From Phialophora verrucosa (taxonomy: Eukaryota; Ascomycota; Eurotiomycetes; Chaetothyriales; Herpotrichiellaceae), in NCBI GenBank assembly GCA_002099365.1, contig MSED01000005.1:496001-560000 (forward strand): a DNA stretch of 64,000 nt, in the 5' to 3' direction. Positions 52,828 through 63,355 of this stretch are shown here, one piece after another. The notes under the pieces were generated by a model that saw nothing but the letters and a program-made list of their open reading frames with translations, was not told where the DNA came from and made no database searches. The first letter of the stretch is position 1, and each line of letters opens with the position of its first letter. The position numbers and the translations under genes were made by a program.

Positions 52828-54600
52828 ATGGCATACACGATAGGCATCACCCCCGACGACGACGACGAGAACACGTCGCCCGGCGGCGAGACCGACCCTC
52901 TGCTCAGCGCGCAAACCAACCACCACAACGGTACGATTGTGCGCGTAGAAAACGGCCAACCTAGCGCCCCTCCAGAGGACGATGACGATGACGACAACGA
53001 CGCAGATTTACCGTCCACCAAGAAACTCATCGCCATTATGGCGGCGACGTGGATCGGGGTCTTCTTCGCGGCGCTGGACACGACCATCGTGGCGACGCTC
53101 ACGGCGCCCATCTCCAGCTCGTTCGACTCGCTGTCGCTCCTCTCGTGGCTGGCGACGGGCTACCTGATCGCCAACGCGGCGTGCCAGCCGCTGAGCGGCA
53201 AACTAACCGACATCTTCTCGCGCCGGTACGGGCTGCTGTTCAGCAACGTCTTCTTCGGCGCCGGCACGCTGGTGTGCGGTCTCGCGCCCAGCGCGGGCGC
53301 CATCATCGCCGGGCGCGTCATCGCGGGCATCGGCGGCGGCGGCCTCACCTGCATCGCCACGTACATCACGTCGGACCTGATCCCGCTGCGGCGCCGCGGG
53401 CTGTGGCAGGGCTACGGGAACTTGGTGTACGGCCTGGGCATGGGGCTCGGGGGTCCGTTCGGGGGCGTGCTCGCCGACCGGCTCTCGTGGCGGTGGGCGT
53501 TTCTGCTACAGGTGCCGTTCATTGTCGTGAGCGCGGTCATGGTCTTTTTCCTGGTCGACATCCCCGTGCATGGACACGGCGGTGCGAGTGAGAACGGCAA
53601 TGGAAACGCTGTGGATGGCGACGGGGCCACGAGCGCGAGCGCGCCCGCCAAAAAGTCGGCCCTGGCGCGGATCGATTCCCTGGGCAGCGCGTTCCTCGTC
53701 GCCAGTCTCGTCTTGCTCCTCCTGGGCCTCAACACGGGCGGGAACCAACTGCCCTGGTCGCACCCGCTGGTGATCGCGTCGCTGGCCCTCTCGGCCGCGA
53801 CGCTGGGCGTGTTCATCTACGTCGAGGCGCGGCCGCGCTGGGTGCCGGAGCCGGTGCTGCCCGTGGCGCTGATCGGGCGCACGCGCACCGTGCTCTCGGC
53901 CTGCCTGGCCAACTGGTTCGGCACCATGGCGGCCTTCCTGGCCATCTACTACGTGCCCCTGTACCTGCAGGTGCGGGGCCTGTCGGCCACGGCGGCGGGC
54001 CTGCGCGTCGTGCCCCTCGCGGCCGCCACCTCCGTGGGCAGTCTGCTCAGCGGCCTGGCCATGCGCGCCACGGGACGGTACTACCTGCAGATGGTGGGCG
54101 TCATGATCGTGTTCGTCGCGGGCGCCGCGCTGCTCTGCTCCTTCGACCTCGCCACCCCGGCCTGGATGACGTTTGCGTTCCCCGTCCCGCTGGGCTTCGC
54201 GTACGGCGGCATGCTGACCATCACGCTGGTCGGCATGATTTCCAGCGTCGCCCACCAGCACCAGGCCGTCATCACCGCCGCGTCCTACGCCTTCCGCTCC
54301 ACGGGTTCGACCGTCGGCATCACCATCGCCGGCGCCGTCTTTCAGAACATCCTGACAAAGGAGCTGCGCGCAGAGTATGGCGGCATGGACGGCAGCGAGC
54401 GCGTCATCCGCCGCATCCGCGACAGTCTCGACGGCATGAAGCATCTCCCCGCCGGCTGGGACGAGAGCGTCGTCTTGCGCATCTACATGGATGCTCTGAG
54501 AGGCGCCTTCATCTCCGGACTGGGTTTGGCGGTTCTCGCCGCGCTCGCTGGCCTGGGCATGAAGGAACATGTCTTGCACAAGACCCTGGCAAGGAAATAA
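52828..54600 (+). CDS. MFS transporter, DHA2 type (vacuolar basic amino-acid / drug exporter)
   Basis: 590-aa membrane protein, one exon, predicted 14 membrane segments. An acidic cytosolic N-terminus (DDDDENTSPGGETDPLLSA, with an acidic dileucine-type DPLL vacuolar sorting signal) precedes the first membrane helix (IAIMAATWIGVFFAALDTTI, the DHA2 motif D1-like LDxT). Other marks are SGKLTDIFSRRYGLL (motif A), RVIAGIGGGGL (motif B), GLGMGLGGPFGGVLADRLSW (motif C region) and WRWAFLLQVPF. This combination fits the Vba/Fnx1 group that loads basic amino acids into the vacuole, though drug export cannot be excluded. The coding region is unusually GC-rich, which produces long open antisense frames that are not genes. 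Confidence 0.92.
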   Translation: MAYTIGITPDDDDENTSPGGETDPLLSAQTNHHNGTIVRVENGQPSAPPEDDDDDDNDADLPSTKKLIAIMAATWIGVFFAALDTTIVATLTAPISSSFDSLSLLSWLATGYLIANAACQPLSGKLTDIFSRRYGLLFSNVFFGAGTLVCGLAPSAGAIIAGRVIAGIGGGGLTCIATYITSDLIPLRRRGLWQGYGNLVYGLGMGLGGPFGGVLADRLSWRWAFLLQVPFIVVSAVMVFFLVDIPVHGHGGASENGNGNAVDGDGATSASAPAKKSALARIDSLGSAFLVASLVLLLLGLNTGGNQLPWSHPLVIASLALSAATLGVFIYVEARPRWVPEPVLPVALIGRTRTVLSACLANWFGTMAAFLAIYYVPLYLQVRGLSATAAGLRVVPLAAATSVGSLLSGLAMRATGRYYLQMVGVMIVFVAGAALLCSFDLATPAWMTFAFPVPLGFAYGGMLTITLVGMISSVAHQHQAVITAASYAFRSTGSTVGITIAGAVFQNILTKELRAEYGGMDGSERVIRRIRDSLDGMKHLPAGWDESVVLRIYMDALRGAFISGLGLAVLAALAGLGMKEHVLHKTLARK

Positions 54601-57600
54601 AGTATCAAGACTCGGCGGTGTCTACTCTGGTGAGGAAACAAGTATAGAATCGACGACGTCCTGCAAAAGAATCTGGCGCAGAAATAGGCTATGACATCGA
54701 CGACGCCCCGATGGATATAAGTATCAATGATTGCGCAGGATGCTGTTTGACTCCGTACACGTGTAGGAAACCTGAAAGGATAGACAGACAAGAGACAGTC
54801 AAAATGGAGATAGAGCGCAATTCAGCGTTTTTCTGGTGTTAGGACGGATTACGGCCTCGATAGGACACACGCCAGTGCGTGAAATGGCCGTTCTTGATTC
54901 TCTCGCGTCTTCGCACCGTCACTGCTGCCCAAGTCGTCTATATGATCTTGCTCCAAGGGCGTTACGAGCCCTGAGCTGGATTACCGCCCGACTCTACTTC
55001 CAATCCAACCCAGTCAAGTCCAATAAAACGGGGTCCTGCCAATCAGTCTTAGATCAACCGTCACCAAGTACCACACAGACCATCGTCATCGAGGCTGGAA
55101 GGGGGGTATGACAAAGTAGGTGGGTGTCCGATTGCTTGCCACAGCACCACCGGCTTTCTGTATCATCACCTCCCGGAACATGATTCCCTAAACGACCAAC
55201 CTTGCATCTTGCTCAGCGCAGCCCAGGGGAGGCCCGGACCTTGCAATATGCCCCCAGGGTACCTGCGTCTGCGGGAACAAAAAGTACTAGAGCAGCTGGT
55301 TGCTTTGTCGGATAGATATGAAAGGCTAGGTGTCTCGGTATGGCTCTGTGCTGCCTGTCTGTCCCTGTTGGCACTGAGAATGGTCCGCTCTGCAACACCG
55401 TCAGTGGTCAAGGGACGCGGGTTGCTCGCTCGGATGACCCATCGAGGGAGTCGTCCGATCTCCCTCGTCAAATACGTCTCATGACCTGCCTTGTAGGCGT
55501 ACATTTGCATAGTTCTGAGCAGACTCTCCGTCCATAGGATGTCTATATCAGAAAGAGCAGCCAAAAAAACCACTTGAACGTGGTGGAAGGTGAAGCTCGC
55601 GAGAACCGTCTTCCGGTCAACACTGGAGCCACCCCTCACAGCCAGGAAGTGAAGCTGTGACCGCGGACGGGGCGTTGTTTCGCCGCAGAGCCGCACTGTT
55701 GCAGAGGATTGCGGATGAATGAGCTCCTGGTCGTCGAATAGCTTGTGTCGAGTCTGCTCTCGGATAACCGAAAGCCTGGAAGGCCGTGTCGAGTCTGCTC
55801 GGTTACAGAAAGGGTGGAACGTCCCCCGTCGAGTACTACATGGATCGGGCCGCAGATATCGCTCGTTTGCAATGTGGCATCGGTCGGTAGGCTTCAAACA
55901 AGGATCAGGCTAGGTTGGTGCGGGTTCGTCTTGCTGCATGAAAAGGAGCTAGCGACGAATGCTAAGAACATTCGCTCTGCGTTAGCTCTGCAGGTCGGTC
56001 AGCGACATGATCAGGCTCTCATGCTGCTGGAGAATGAAGTGAGGCGGACACGGCACCTCCAGTGGCACGGATCCTGGCGAACTCATGTTTCTATCCTGCC
56101 GGTATGCTGCACAACCTAGACCGGGGGGTCCCACTTGCCACAAGCGAGCATTGCAGGAGCATCAGCTCCGAAGACTTACGGAAGAGGGTAAAGGGGGAAG
56201 AAAAGTTAGATCCTGCGTTACGTGACAGGAACCGCTAAGCAGGCAATCCCCGATAGTCGTGGCCACGAAGATCGCTTCCAGAAGCAAAGGAAGGCGCAGA
56301 CGATATGGAAAATTTCGCCATGCCGAGCCAGCTGTGTCTCTTCTCTGCGTTGCGGGCTGGGGAGAAAGTTCGGATCCAGAGAATCCTCAATGGTGTTATG
56401 CCGGTTAGAATCGACAGGGATTATTCGAGAGAGCGACCACGGGTGTCGCCAACGGAACAGCACCCATATCACGGACCACACCCACCCGCCCTGCTAGCTC
56501 GGAACAACGACCAAGACCAGACCCAAAGGAGTGAGCGGAAAGGCGAAGAAGGCTCCCAGCGGCCATACGAGCATGTCAAGAGTCATACACGGCCGTCCGA
56601 GAGCCTGTCCGGGACTGCCCCAGAGCTTTGGCTCCATTCTGGTGGTATGGGCCGAAGTCTTGGAATCTTCTGAACGTGGTTAGCTGCTGAGGACAACTCC
56701 CGGCGTAGGCAAAGGAGTGTCAATGACAGATTATCTCCACCAATGCGGTCGAGCCAGCTCAACAGGTGGCCAGGTTTGTGCGCTAGCCGAACGACGGCGA
56801 TGCGGTAGCGGATAAGCAAAATTACACTTCGCCGCTGGACGACCGGGGGAAAAAAAGGTATCACGCTGCCATGTTGTCGTGTTGGTCGATGCGGGACATG
56901 AGAGAAACTCTGGTGACGGCAGCCGACGGGCAAACGAGAGTCTCCCAGCCACCTTCCCTCTGTTCACCAGGCGAGCAGCTGTTGCCAGGAGGATCCTCAG
57001 CCCTTGTCATGCTCGCGACGAAAGGCTGACAACCCGCCTTGTCCTGGACTTTCGTGTCAACTGCCCATTAGCTATGGCCACTCAAACTATGGATCTTACG
57101 TTCTGCACATACCTGGGTGTGCATGGATCCGGTCTCTTGCCTGTCCCGGGGCAAAAGACTCAGTCAACCAACCGTGTTGTCACCCAGTCCACCATCTCGA
57201 AACCCCTGCTCCGGATTGACTGTCATAGCAACCCATCGAACAGGTGAGCGCAGGCCTTGACTCGAGCGTTAGGATCCGGAAGAGGACGACCTCTCTGCTG
57301 GCCAAGGGGTTGTTTGCGGCTCGTGTACGGCCGCCGGGCCGGGTGGAAACAAACCGAGATATGAGCCCTGCTCGAGGAGCTGGTGAGTCCCGGCTTGACG
57401 ACGGCAGGGCTGTGCTTTCTCTGCGATCCCCAGACATCCCCGGGTAATGGCGGCACTGACTCTGGAAGCAACGATCCGGCATTATTGGATCTGCAAGACT
57501 AGACTGATTTCTTACCGGGAACTGCGTGCGCTCTTGTTACCTTCCTGATACATACATACACCGTTGGCCATCTTGCCCCTCGGCGGGCCCTCAATCCACG

Positions 57601-58385
57601 ACTCAAATCCTGCCACGCCGCCTCGAATTCAACAGAAAGCACACGACATGAAGCAGACTATGACCGAGCAGCCAGTAGGAGCCTTGCTAGTTGAAGTCAA
57701 TGAAAGCCCGTGGCCCCACTGGCTACGATGTGTCAAGACAAGCTCACATTGCCAAAAGGTCTCGTGCAGTCGGAAGAAGTATTCTTGTCTCGTATCTGGT
57801 TCGCCACCAGCATGGCAAGACTCGGGGAAGTGGTAGAGACCTGCAGATGCGCGGCCTCAAGTGACCTCATGTTGAGGCTGGGCCGAATTGAAATTATGTC
57901 TATGCTGCCTGTGAAATTGGCGATTGGCCATGGTCGATGACACGTCGTACGTCGCAAGGATGATGTGTGGTAAAGTGGTTGATTTGCCAGGTCAATTAGT
58001 CGAGGAGAGCAGGAAGGTATTAATACGACGGTGGTCCGGTGCCAGGAGAGTTGTGTTTCAACCAGGGAATCTTCAGAAGCATTGAAACAAGCTTGCGACA
58101 TTGCCTTCAGGTACCAAGTACCAAAAGCCTCAGTCGTCAGAGGAAGACCTGCTTACACCCAGGAACAAGCAGAAGGTTCGGCGACAAGGTTGCTGTTTCA
58201 GTTCTCTGCCTGGCAACACCGCGTTTGCTCTTCATAAGAAGGTTCAGCTCGCCAGTAAGCTCCATGCCAACAAGACCCGAAGAAGTAGGGAGGCTTAACT
58301 GACCTGTGTGCGAGCAGCTAGAGTTCCAATCGCCTCGTTGGCTGGCGTCATTCCTGGGCCGTGAATCAGTGACCTGGTACGCAAC
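54601..58385. other. Gene-poor stretch of 3.8 kb
   Basis: No frame shows a recognisable domain. The longest (minus, 55166-55897) has scattered composition and overlaps equally long frames on the other strand. A short direct duplication lies at 55745-55800. Elsewhere I see no transposon ends, RIP-like TA enrichment or tRNA. It could hold a lncRNA, a species-restricted gene or decayed sequence. Confidence 0.5.
55745..55800. repeat. Direct duplication of a 15-mer
   Basis: GTGTCGAGTCTGCTC occurs at 55745-55759 and 55786-55800, 41 bases apart, with similar GGATAACCGAAAG / GGTTACAGAAAG sequence after each. It is a small imperfect tandem duplication. Confidence 0.75.
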
Positions 58386-58796
58386 ATGTGTTTCTACGAG
58401 AGAACGGACTTCAGCTGCGGAGATTGGAGATGGGGCAACATGAGACAGCGTTGTCCCCGCCAGCCTCGAATGGGCGAAACATGCCCAGCGCGTCTGGTTG
58501 ACGTGAACAACGTCATCCATAGTGACGAGGCCTGCAAGACATGCCAGGATATCGCGACCAAGAACCGACGACTTCAAACCTGCAGAAACAACTTGGGGCG
58601 CTGGAGAGCCGAAGGAAACCGCTTCCAAGCCAGCATTGAGAAAGTGAGCGATGAAGCGCGCAAACTGGAGGAGCTCATCCAAGAACTGGAGAGCAAGAGA
58701 ACCTCTGTCAAGTTCAGAATGTCAAACACCTGGCAAGACCCGAATGGGCGCGCGACCGCGACAGATCGCACGCACCCGCCCAGCAGGAGCCGTTAA
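58386..58796 (+). CDS. Small Cys-containing conserved fungal protein of unknown function
   Basis: 136 aa, one exon. The N-terminus (MCFYERTDFSCGDWRWGNMR then QRCP, MGETCPARLV) and a CKTCQDI pair, followed by a Glu/Arg-rich helix (NNLGRWRAEGNRFQASIEKV), match from memory a family of short ascomycete proteins that begin MCxx and keep the order Cys, aromatic-Gly-Asp-Trp, Gly-Glu-Thr-Cys, Cys-x2-Cys, coiled coil. The Cys pattern suggests zinc binding, but no function is known. The gene sits alone in a gene-poor region. The C-terminal end after SNTWQDPNG is Arg/Thr-rich and may be spliced differently. Confidence 0.68.
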   Translation: MCFYERTDFSCGDWRWGNMRQRCPRQPRMGETCPARLVDVNNVIHSDEACKTCQDIATKNRRLQTCRNNLGRWRAEGNRFQASIEKVSDEARKLEELIQELESKRTSVKFRMSNTWQDPNGRATATDRTHPPSRSR

Positions 58797-59976
58797 GGTG
58801 AGTGGAACCTTGCTGTATGATGACACTCCTGGCGGCTAACTGAAGGGTTAGATGAAGAGTCCATGGTTCGATTAAAGTGGTGACCACGCCGTTGACAGAT
58901 GTCGCGTAGAGTCATGCGCGTGGAAAGGCAGTCGGCCCTCCAGTCTCCTCCAGTCTCTCGTAATCAAAATTGGACTTCCTCAAAGGCGCTCCCGGTGTTA
59001 TGGTTTGATGACTTCACTGACGCTGCATTGACATGGAGAACAAGGATTGTTTTTGAAACTGTGGTCATGCTGCTGGTGGCTGAGCAAGGTTGGAGGACGA
59101 TCAAAAACGGATAGGTCGCAGGCTAGGGTTGGCGCCAAAGTTTGCTGGAGAACAGAGAGGCGTGCAGACAGAAGCAGCATTGACCGGCAGAATGTGAATG
59201 ATGTTTTCCTTTTTCTTGCCCGCGTGAACATGGTCTTCCTGCAGGAGGGGGTGACACTGCCCATTGTACGCGCCGTGGTTGCATAGGCGTGAAGCTTGGG
59301 TCAAGGATCTTCCGAGAACGAGCATTGAAGCCCCGTTGCCCACGGCATGACAGAGAAAGATCAAAACGAGGCCCGTCATGCCATCAATTCGAGCCCGTGC
59401 TCGCCGCTTCGAGCAGAACGGAGCTCCTTGCAGCGTGATCTCCTGAGGGCGACGTCGAGCATCAAGCGGTGGACATGGAAGCCAGACACCGCCGAGGTGT
59501 GCAAGCCAAGCAAGCACTAGCCCTAATATAGCCTAGACTGTCCTTAGCGTGGGCGGCAGGTACAGCGGAGGAAAGGCCGCGAAAGGCACATCGCTTTGCT
59601 CCGCCGTAATGGTCGAGCCGAGGTTGAGGCATTCCCCAACTTCCCCGCACATGCGCGAAGGCGAAAGCTCTCTGCGGCGTAGCACCGACATTGTTGCCGT
59701 GACCGTACTTCAGAAAACACCGAGGCGATAGCTGCAACAACGTCCGGGCGAGACAAAAAGGTGCACCAGTCGAGTTGACCTTTTCCTCGGTCTCGGGAGT
59801 AGAGCAAGAATCTCTCAAGCTGTCCGGAGACATCGCGGCCGCCTTTACCGTCCCGAGGATATTGTCGCCAGGCCCGACCATATTGAGGACCGCGTGGACT
59901 TTTTGCAGAAAGTCCATGAAGACCATCCACAGATACACCGTTTAACCGTCCGCCAGAAACCCAGCACACTGTCGCC
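58797..59976. other. Intergenic, no gene seen
   Basis: 1.2 kb upstream of the crotonase gene. Overlapping antisense frames at 59462-60098 extend into the crotonase coding region and lack domains. Confidence 0.55.
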
Positions 59977-60717
59977 ATGGCGCCAACATTCCCCAACCTC
60001 ACCATCGAGTCTCCGGCTTCAGCCCCCGGCGTCCATGTCCTCACGATGCAGAAGCCGCCGGAGAACCGGCTGAACCAGGCCTTTGCGCAGACCATCATCA
60101 GCGCGCTCCGCTACATCGAGCGTGACCTGATGAAGCCCGACGCGCCGGGAGCTGTCATCATCTCGTCCTTCAGCGACAAGTTCTGGTGCACGGGGCTGGA
60201 ACTGGACGAGTCGGACTCCAACATCTTCGCCAACGCCGATGGGTTCTACCCCCTGCTGGCCACGCTGGTCGACTACCCATACCCGACCATCGCGCTGATC
60301 ACGGGCCACACCTTCGGCGGGGCCTGCCCGTTCGCCCTGTCGTGCGACTACCGGATCATGAACAGCAAGCGCGGCTTCATCAGCATGCCGCCGGTAAACC
60401 TGGGCTTGCACTTCGACGGCATCGGCGCCCTGCCACGCCTGAAGCTGGGCCCCCGCATCGCGAGGAAAATGCTCCTCGAGGCGCATAAGTGGACCGGCAC
60501 CGAGGCGCTGAAGGACGGCATCGTCGACGAGGTCTGCGAGCCCGACCAGATGAGGGACCGGGCTGTGCAGTTCGCCCAGACGATTGCCCCGCGGGCGACC
60601 ATGGGTGTCTACGGTCTGTTGAGGTCGGAGCTGTGGGGCGAGGCGCTGGATAAGTTCAAGGCAATCAGCTACGTGCACAGGAAGAGGGTCGGGACAGCAG
60701 CCAAGGCGAAGATCTAG
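59977..60717 (+). CDS. Crotonase-fold protein, enoyl-CoA isomerase-like, peroxisomal
   Basis: 246 aa, one exon. Crotonase marks are PPENRLNQAF, the first oxyanion region FSDKFWCTGLELDE, ITGHTFGGACPFALSCDYRI (second oxyanion Gly-Gly), and FISMPPVNLGLHFDGIGALP. The two catalytic Glu of enoyl-CoA hydratase are missing: the GGGxEL position reads GGACPF, and the PEx2LG position reads PPVNLG. So it is not a standard hydratase; the layout is nearer to delta3,delta2-enoyl-CoA isomerases. The C-terminus AKI fits a peroxisomal PTS1 signal. It is convergent with an acyl-CoA oxidase 115 bp away, suggesting a joint role in peroxisomal acyl-CoA breakdown. The exact reaction is open. Confidence 0.85.
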   Translation: MAPTFPNLTIESPASAPGVHVLTMQKPPENRLNQAFAQTIISALRYIERDLMKPDAPGAVIISSFSDKFWCTGLELDESDSNIFANADGFYPLLATLVDYPYPTIALITGHTFGGACPFALSCDYRIMNSKRGFISMPPVNLGLHFDGIGALPRLKLGPRIARKMLLEAHKWTGTEALKDGIVDEVCEPDQMRDRAVQFAQTIAPRATMGVYGLLRSELWGEALDKFKAISYVHRKRVGTAAKAKI

Positions 60718-60831
60718 ACTAGACTACGTATCGACCGTATACAAGCCGTGGATTTCAGAAAGTGTGGATTTCAAGCCGTGCATATCTAGGACGTACTACG
60801 TGAGTCTCGGTGGAAACTCTTTCCTCTCCAT

Positions 60832-62973
60832 CTATAGCCTTGGCTTCAACGCACCAGACTGCTCATGGTCTTTCGCCGTGACGCCCAGAGCCAGAGCCTC
60901 GAGCCTCGTCCTCGCATTCTCCTCACCCTCGCCCATGACAATCTCCTCGGTCCTCCAGTCAGGATTAAAAGTCAACAGGTTCAGCGGGTTCTCCTTGTGC
61001 GCCTTGCGGAACAGCCGATTATACACATCGCCGTCGTAGCTCCCAAGCGCACTCTCGAGCAAGTAATCTGGAACGGCCCACGCGTCGACCAGCGCCACGG
61101 CATGGGGACGGACCTGCGCCATCAGGTCCTGGATCGCCGGCGCGACATACTGCAGCAGGTCGACCGTCAAGGCCTTGGCCAGGAGGAACTCCGACGCCGA
61201 GACCTCGAGCGTGAACAGCGCGAACAGGCGGAAGAGCACCCTCAACACCTCCAGCGTCGCAGCCTCGAGCGGCGGGTTTGGCGTGTCGGTGAAGACGGCG
61301 TCGTAGAAATTCGACACGAGCAGGGATTCCGAGTGCGCGCGACTGAGTTTATGCAGCTGGAGCATCATGCTGGTCCACGGCTTCTTCTCCACCACCCGTG
61401 CCTGGTAGGCCTGGTAGGTGAAGTAGGACGCCCGGTGTTTGAACGCCCGAACCAGTTCGATGGGGTAGCCGACGACGTCGAAGTTGTCGGCCCGCTTGTT
61501 GTACGCCTTTGTGTTCATGATGTATGCCTGGAACTGCTCGTCCACGGAGTCGGTCGGCTTCAAGCGCGGTTTTTCGACCACCTCGCCCATTCGTTTGATC
61601 AGGTACGCGGCCGTCTGCTGCGTGATCATCCAGTTGTCGCCTTCCACGGTCGGCTTGGAGAGATACTCGTTGTTGAGGGCGATCATGCCGCTCCCGCCGC
61701 CGAAGCCGTGCCCGCCCATCGCTCGGCGGCAGGTCTCGATGCCGTCGGCCGCGAGCGTCGTGCAGAGCGACTTCAGGCCGGACGAGGCCGCGTGCATTTC
61801 GGCGAGCCGCGAGAAGTCGCCTGTCTTCTCGATCTGTTGGCGCGTGCCCCAGTAGAGCTTGTACATGGCTTCTCCCGTGTAGTGCAGCGCGAACGTTGTG
61901 GCCAGGAGAGGTAAGATGCGGATCTGCACCGTTGGATAGTTGAGCACGGCCTGCTCGGGCGCGCCTGCGTCCTTCGAGTCGCGATCCGAGAATTGTCCCC
62001 GGATCGACAGGTATCGGACGGCCACGGTGACGGCTCTCGCCAGGATGAGGCGCGCGTGCATGATGATCTGCGCCCGTACAAAGGTCAAGGACCCGTACAC
62101 GACGGCCGGGTTTTGAGGCTTGATGTATGTGCCATTGTCAGGGTCGACCCCGGAGTACTTGGAGAGGAGTGCCGAGTGAGGCACCCTGAAGTTGTCAAAG
62201 AGCATGTAGCCGTTGTCCATACCGGGGTAGCCGTACTTGGGGCCAATGTCGCCCACGACAATCCCATCGAGCGGCTTGTTGGTTTTCATGTCCCGGATTT
62301 GGACTATGAACTGGTGTGGACCGTACGACCTGTACTTCCCGGTCTTCGAGTCGGGCAGCAGCAACTGAGCGACAACAATGGCATGGTTGGCTGTTCGGCC
62401 CAAGGCGCCATTCCACCATTTGCTGGCCGTTATGGTCGGGCTGTGGATGATGAATTCCTTGGTCTGAGGGTCCCATTTGGCTTGACACTCAATCCCCTTG
62501 ACGTTACTACCGTGGCCCAGCTCGGTCTGCCCGTAGCAGCCAATGATCTCGTAGTTTTCGACCTTGGGAAGCCAGTACGCTTTCTGCTCGTCGTTGCTCT
62601 GCTCTCGGACCGAAGTGACGAACATGGTACCCTGCAGGGCGTACGGGCCCATCTCGTCCATCAGATAGTCTGCCATCGTGTAGTCCTCTCGGTCCCAACC
62701 GTGCTTCACCGACAGTCTTTTCAGTGTCTTTGCTCGTGCGAGGCCAAGGTGGTATCGGTCCGGCCTGGCCATGTTGAGCTGGTTTCTCTTACAAAAGATC
62801 GGAAGCGGCTCCAATATGGAGAGGATCCTCTTCTGCCGATTGAGAAAGTCATTGCGCGAAAGCAAGTGACGTGATAACTCATCGACCTTGATGTTGGATC
62901 CTGCTCGTTCTTGAGCCAGGATACTCGGCCCTTGAGGCTCAGCAGGACGCAGTTTGTCCGTGAAGTCAGCCAT
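60832..62973 (-). CDS. Peroxisomal acyl-CoA oxidase
   Basis: FAD enzyme that oxidises acyl-CoA to trans-2-enoyl-CoA and makes H2O2, the first step of peroxisomal beta-oxidation. 713 aa, one exon, normal length for the family. It begins MADFTDKLRPAEP. Flavin/substrate motifs are CYGQTELGHGSNVKGIE, TASKWWNGALGRTANHAIV, PHSALLSKYSGVD and the RRAMGGHGFGGGSG loop. TVEGDNWMIT holds the region of the catalytic Glu. The C-terminal acyl-CoA oxidase domain is complete. The last residues PRL resemble a PTS1 peroxisomal signal. It is divergent from the acyl-CoA synthetase gene and convergent with the crotonase gene. The natural acyl chain is not evident. Confidence 0.95.
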   Translation of the reverse strand: MADFTDKLRPAEPQGPSILAQERAGSNIKVDELSRHLLSRNDFLNRQKRILSILEPLPIFCKRNQLNMARPDRYHLGLARAKTLKRLSVKHGWDREDYTMADYLMDEMGPYALQGTMFVTSVREQSNDEQKAYWLPKVENYEIIGCYGQTELGHGSNVKGIECQAKWDPQTKEFIIHSPTITASKWWNGALGRTANHAIVVAQLLLPDSKTGKYRSYGPHQFIVQIRDMKTNKPLDGIVVGDIGPKYGYPGMDNGYMLFDNFRVPHSALLSKYSGVDPDNGTYIKPQNPAVVYGSLTFVRAQIIMHARLILARAVTVAVRYLSIRGQFSDRDSKDAGAPEQAVLNYPTVQIRILPLLATTFALHYTGEAMYKLYWGTRQQIEKTGDFSRLAEMHAASSGLKSLCTTLAADGIETCRRAMGGHGFGGGSGMIALNNEYLSKPTVEGDNWMITQQTAAYLIKRMGEVVEKPRLKPTDSVDEQFQAYIMNTKAYNKRADNFDVVGYPIELVRAFKHRASYFTYQAYQARVVEKKPWTSMMLQLHKLSRAHSESLLVSNFYDAVFTDTPNPPLEAATLEVLRVLFRLFALFTLEVSASEFLLAKALTVDLLQYVAPAIQDLMAQVRPHAVALVDAWAVPDYLLESALGSYDGDVYNRLFRKAHKENPLNLLTFNPDWRTEEIVMGEGEENARTRLEALALGVTAKDHEQSGALKPRL

Positions 62974-63355
62974 CTTGGTCGGCGTGGAGTCACAAGCAGC
63001 AAGTCAGACTCGCCAGGCAAATTCAGGGCACGTTCGCGCTATATCACAAATATAACCGGCCTCACGCGACGTCTCGGAGCATCCTGTCATCCGCCACGGC
63101 AACATCTTCACGGCCTTGGAGATGCCTAGGCGATACCAGGGCCCCTCACCGCCAGTATAAGTGCCGAGGCTGCTGGACGTTGTCCCATTCCTAAGAGAAA
63201 TCGCCGTGATTGGCAGAAGCGGCATTTCTCCCGTGGGGATCTCACAGAGTGCGTCCGCCAGTCCATAGGTGGGTTTGGACACTGCTGGAAAGCTACAAGA
63301 AGCATCATTTGCAGCGACTCATGATGCTGCTGCTGGCGGCAAGCAGGAAGGCAAG
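62974..63355. promoter_or_regulatory. Bidirectional promoter, acyl-CoA oxidase / acyl-CoA synthetase
   Basis: 382 bp between two divergent start codons of enzymes acting one after the other, so joint control is likely. No specific site was identified. Confidence 0.55.

Noticed and set aside
53506..54579. Long minus-strand frame (357 aa) inside the MFS gene
   Set aside because: It is the mirror of a very GC-rich coding region: His/Asp/Gly/Arg-rich, without domain, while the plus strand encodes a full transporter.
55166..55897. 243-aa minus-strand frame in the gene-poor gap
   Set aside because: No domain, irregular composition, equally long overlapping frames on the plus strand.
60865..62874. 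Two long plus-strand frames antisense to acyl-CoA oxidase
   Set aside because: Composition is that of a reverse-complement shadow and there are no domains; the minus-strand protein is complete.
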